Shown piece by piece: positions 59,651-64,000 of a stretch of DNA of 64,000 nucleotides. The DNA is taken from NCBI RefSeq assembly GCF_050947335.1, contig NW_027473521.1, positions 186,001-250,000 of the forward strand. The letters run 5' to 3'. Below the pieces are notes generated by a model. It saw only the letters and a program-made list of their open reading frames with translations. It made no database searches and had not been told where the DNA came from. Every line of letters starts with the position of its first letter. The first letter of the stretch is position 1. The translations under genes were made by a program, and so were the position numbers. The stretch comes from Megachile rotundata (taxonomy: Eukaryota > Arthropoda > Insecta > Hymenoptera > Megachilidae).

Positions 59651-62600
59651 TTATATGAGCAATAGAACTACAATTACTATATTTATTACACTCACTATTA
59701 TCAATCTAACACATATTATTAACCAAATTATGCAGATATGATCGATAGGACGACAATTACTATACTTATTACTCTTATTATTATCCATCTATCTCATATT
59801 ATTAGCCATATTATGGTTATATGATCGAGAGAACGACAATTACTCTACTTATTACTCTTATTATTATCAATCTAACTCATACTATTAGCCATATTATGCT
59901 TATATGATCGACAGAACGACAATTACTATACTGATTACACTCACTATAATCAGTCTAACTCATATTATTAGCCATATTATGCTTATATGATCGATAGAAC
60001 GACAATTACTATACTCATTTCTCTTATTATTATCAATCTAACTCATATTATTAGCCATATTATGCATATATGACCGATAGAACGACAATTACTATACTCA
60101 CTCCTCTTATTATTATCAATCTAACTCATATTATTAGCCATATTATGCTTATATGATCGATAGAACGACAATTACTATATTTATTACACTCACTATTATC
60201 AATCTAACTCATATTATTAACCAAATTATGCAGATATGATCGATAGGACGACAATCACTATACTTATTACTCTTATTATTATCAATCTAACTCATATTAT
60301 TAGCCATATTATGCTTATATGATCGATAGGACGACAATTACTATACTCACTCCTCTTATTATTATCAATCTAACACATATTATTAGCCATATAATGCTTA
60401 CATGATCGATAGGACGACAATTACTATACTCACTCCTCTTATTATTATCAATCTAACTCATATTATTAGCCATATTATGCTTATATGATCGATAGAACGA
60501 CAATTACTATACTTATTACTCCTATTATTATCAATCTAACTCATATTATTAGCCATATTATGCTTATATGAGCAATAGAACTACAATTACTATATTTATT
60601 ACACTCACTATTATCAATCTAACACATATTATTAACCAAATTATGCAGATATGATCGATAGGACGACGATTACTATACATATTACTCTTATTATTATCCA
60701 TCTATCTCAAATTATTAGCCATATTATGCTTATATGATCGATAGAACGACAATTACTATACTCATTTCTCTTATTTTTATCAATCTAACTCATATTATTA
60801 GCCATATTATGCATATATGACCGATAGAACGACAATTACTATACTCATTACTCTTATTATTATCAATTTAACTCATAGTATTAACCTAATTATGCTTATA
60901 TGAGCAATGGAACTGCAATTACTATACTTATTACTCTTATTATTATCAATCTAACTCATATTATTAGCCATATTATGCTTATATGAGCAATAGAACTACA
61001 ATTACTATACTTATTACACTCACTATTATCAATCCAACTCATATTATTAACCATATTATGCAGATATGATCGATAGGACGACAATTACTATACTTATTAC
61101 TCTTATTATTATCAATATAACTCATATTATTAGCCATATTATGCAGATATAATCGATAGAACTACAATTACTATACTCATTACTCTTATTATTATCAATC
61201 TAACTCATATTATTAGCCATATTATGCTTATATGATCGATAGAACGACAATTACTATACTTATTACTCTTATTATTATCAATCTAACTCATATTATTAGC
61301 CATATTATGCTTATATGATTGATAGGACGACAATTACTATACTCACTCCTCTTATTATTATCAATGTAACTCATATTATTAGCCATATTATGCTTATATG
61401 ATCGATAGAACGACAATTACTATACTTATTACTCTTATTATTATCAATCTAACTCATATTATTAGCCATATTATGCTTATATGAGCAATAGAACTACAAT
61501 TACTATATTTATTACACTCACTATTATCAATCTAACACATATTATTAACCAAATTATGCAGATATGATCGATAGGACGACAATTACTATACTTATTACTC
61601 TTATTATTATCCATCTATCTCATATTATTAGCCATATTATGGTTATATGATCGAGAGAACGACAATTACTCTACTTATTACTCTTATTATTATCAATCTA
61701 ACTCATACTATTAGCCATATTATGCTTATATGATCGACAGAACGACAATTACTATACTGATTACACTCACTATAATCAGTCTAACTCATATTATTAGCCA
61801 TATTATGCTTATATGATCGATAGAACGACAATTACTATACTCATTTCTCTTATTATTATCAATCTAACTCATATTATTAGCCATATTATGCATATATGAC
61901 CGATAGAACGACAATTACTATACTCACTCCTCTTATTATTATCAATCTAACTCATATTATTAGCCATATTATGCTTATATGATCGATAGAACGACAATTA
62001 CTATACTCATTTCTCTTATTATTATCAATCTAACTCATATTATTAGCCATATTATGCATATATGACCGATAGAACGACAATTACTATACTCATTACTCTT
62101 ATTATTATCAATCTAACTCATATTATTAGCCATATTAGGCTTATATGATCGATAGGACGACAATTACTATACTCACTCCTCTTATTATTATCAATCTAAC
62201 TCATATTATTAGCCATATTATGCTTATATGATCGATAGAACGACAATTACTATACTTATTACTCTTATTATTATCAATCTAACTCATATTATTAGCCATA
62301 TTATGCTTATATGATTGATAGGACGACAATTACTATACTCACTCCTCTTATTATTATCAATGTAACTCATATTATTAGCCATATTATGCTTATATGATCG
62401 ATAGAACGACAATTACTATACTTATTACTCTTATTATTATCAATCTAACTCATATTATTAGCCATATTATGCTTATATGAGCAATAGAACTACAATTACT
62501 ATATTTATTACACTCACTATTATCAATCTAACACATATTATTAACCAAATTATGCAGATATGATCGATAGGACGACAATTACTATACTTATTACTCTTAT

Positions 62601-64000
62601 TATTATCCATCTATCTCATATTATTAGCCATATTATGGTTATATGATCGAGAGAACGACAATTACTCTACTTATTACTCTTATTATTATCAATCTAACTC
62701 ATACTATCAGCCATATTATGCTTATATGATCGACAGAACGACAATTACTATACTGATTACACTCACTATAATCAGTCTAACTCATATTATTAGCCATATT
62801 ATGCTTATATGATCGATAGAACGACAATTACTATACTCATTTCTCTTATTATTATCAATCTAACTCATATTATTAGCCATATTATGCATATATGACCGAT
62901 AGAACGACAATTACTATACTCACTCCTCTTATTATTATCAATCTAACTCATATTATTAGCCATATTATGCTTATATGATCGATAGAACGACAATTACTAT
63001 ATTTATTACACTCACTATTATCAATCTAACTCATATTATTAACCAAATTATGCAGATATGATCGATAGGACGACAATCACTATACTTATTACTCTTATTA
63101 TTATCAATCTAACTCATATTATTAGCCATATTATGCTTATATGATCGATAGGACGACAATTACTATACTCACTCCTCTTATTATTATCAATCTAACTCAT
63201 ATTATTAGCCATATAATGCTTACATGATCGATAGGACGACAATTACTATACTCACTCCTCTTATTATTATCAATCTAACTCATATTATTAGCCATATTAT
63301 GCTTATATGATCGATAGAACGACAATTACTATACTTATTACTCCTATTATTATCAATCTAACTCATATTATTAGCCATATTATGCTTATATGAGCAATAG
63401 AACTACAATTACTATATTTATTACACTCACTATTATCAATCTAACACATATTATTAACCAAATTATGCAGATATGATCGATAGGACGACGATTACTATAC
63501 ATATTACTCTTATTATTATCCATCTATCTCAAATTATTAGCCATATTATGCTTATATGATCGATAGAACGACAATTACTATACTCATTTCTCTTATTTTT
63601 ATCAATCTAACTCATATTATTAGCCATATTATGCATATATGACCGATAGAACGACAATTACTATACTCATTACTCTTATTATTATCAATTTAACTCATAG
63701 TATTTACCTAATTATGCTTATATGAGCAATGGAACTGCAATTACTATACTTATTACTCTTATTATTATCAATCTAACTCATATTATTAGCCATATTATGC
63801 TTATATGAGCAATAGAACTACAATTACTATACTTATTACACTCACTATTATCAATCCAACTCATATTATTAACCATATTATGCAGATATGATCGATAGGA
63901 CGACAATTACTATACTTATTACTCTTATTATTATCAATCTAACTCATATTATTAGCCATATTATGCAGATATAATCGATAGAACTACAATTACTATACCC
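59650..64000 (+). repeat. Right member of the 10,043-bp higher-order pair
   Basis: Copy of about 49600-53957 at +10,043 bp, cut by the window end. One difference is that the single-copy CTTAGTATTATC near 52223 is CTTATTATTATC here. Just to its left the matching offset becomes 9,877 bp or 119 monomers (CCATATTAGG at 49431 and 59308), so a two-monomer length change lies near the left edge. Confidence 0.8.

Larger units (their letters stand above)
21359..64000 (+). repeat. 83-bp satellite array, right arm
   Basis: The same 83-bp monomer, orientation and variant types as the left arm, running about 514 units to the window end without any other insertion. No gene, RNA gene or second transposon copy is present. 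Monomer length is constant apart from one extra T in a T run at 33288-33290. Variants are arranged in long higher-order blocks described separately. Confidence 0.98.

Noticed and set aside
1..64000. CRISPR-like regular repeats
   Set aside because: The whole 83-bp period is conserved with no variable spacers, no cas genes, and it carries a eukaryotic retrotransposon; it is satellite DNA.

Overview
This window is almost entirely one tandem satellite DNA array, interrupted by a single structurally intact LTR retrotransposon. It is a eukaryotic heterochromatic segment, probably centromeric or pericentromeric. The host is probably an insect or another arthropod. That rests on the type of Ty3/gypsy element (no env gene, AT-rich coding sequence, arthropod-style TCAGT initiator) and is an inference, not a proof. 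There are no host genes, no RNA genes and nothing prokaryotic.

Layout: 1-15890 satellite; 15891-21358 retrotransposon; 21359-64000 satellite. The satellite monomer is 83 bp (for example 3-85, 86-168), about 76% A+T, always head-to-tail in the same orientation, with about 705 copies. The + strand carries roughly 14 C and 6 G per monomer, so the whole array has a constant strand skew. Monomers fall into recurring variant types, such as GATCGATAGAACG, GAGCAATAGAACTAC, GCAGATATGATCGATAGG and GCATATATGACCGATAG. Strings of these variants recur as higher-order blocks at distances that are exact multiples of 83 bp. Offsets read here include 13, 20, 21, 32, 34, 45, 49, 57, 59, 87, 116 and 121 monomers. 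The largest are two adjacent 9,628-bp copies (about 28.57-38.2 kb and 38.2-47.8 kb) and a 10,043-bp offset that links about 49.6-53.96 kb with about 59.65-64.0 kb.

The retrotransposon lies on the + strand. It has two 225-bp LTRs that read as identical, a leader with imperfect tandem repeats and short upstream ORFs, one uninterrupted 1,456-residue Gag-Pol reading frame, and a 3' untranslated region with six 13-bp repeats. The frame contains Gag, two CCHC knuckles, protease, reverse transcriptase, RNase H and an integrase with a GPY module. Pol is followed directly by the 3' UTR, so there is no env. Identical LTRs and an open frame point to a very recent insertion. A paralogous empty copy of the target lies at about 24015.

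The most unusual points are four. (1) The element's outer ends are not TG...CA and the empty-site comparison shows at most 1 nt of target duplication. (2) An LTR-terminal-like inverted repeat sits 18 nt inside the 5' edge, as if the LTR had been extended. (3) A single 43-bp non-satellite interruption with a perfect palindrome lies at 14611-14653. (4) Long-range phase is kept so strictly that 8087 to 56511 equals 517 monomers plus only three accounted-for insertions. No novel protein-coding system was found.
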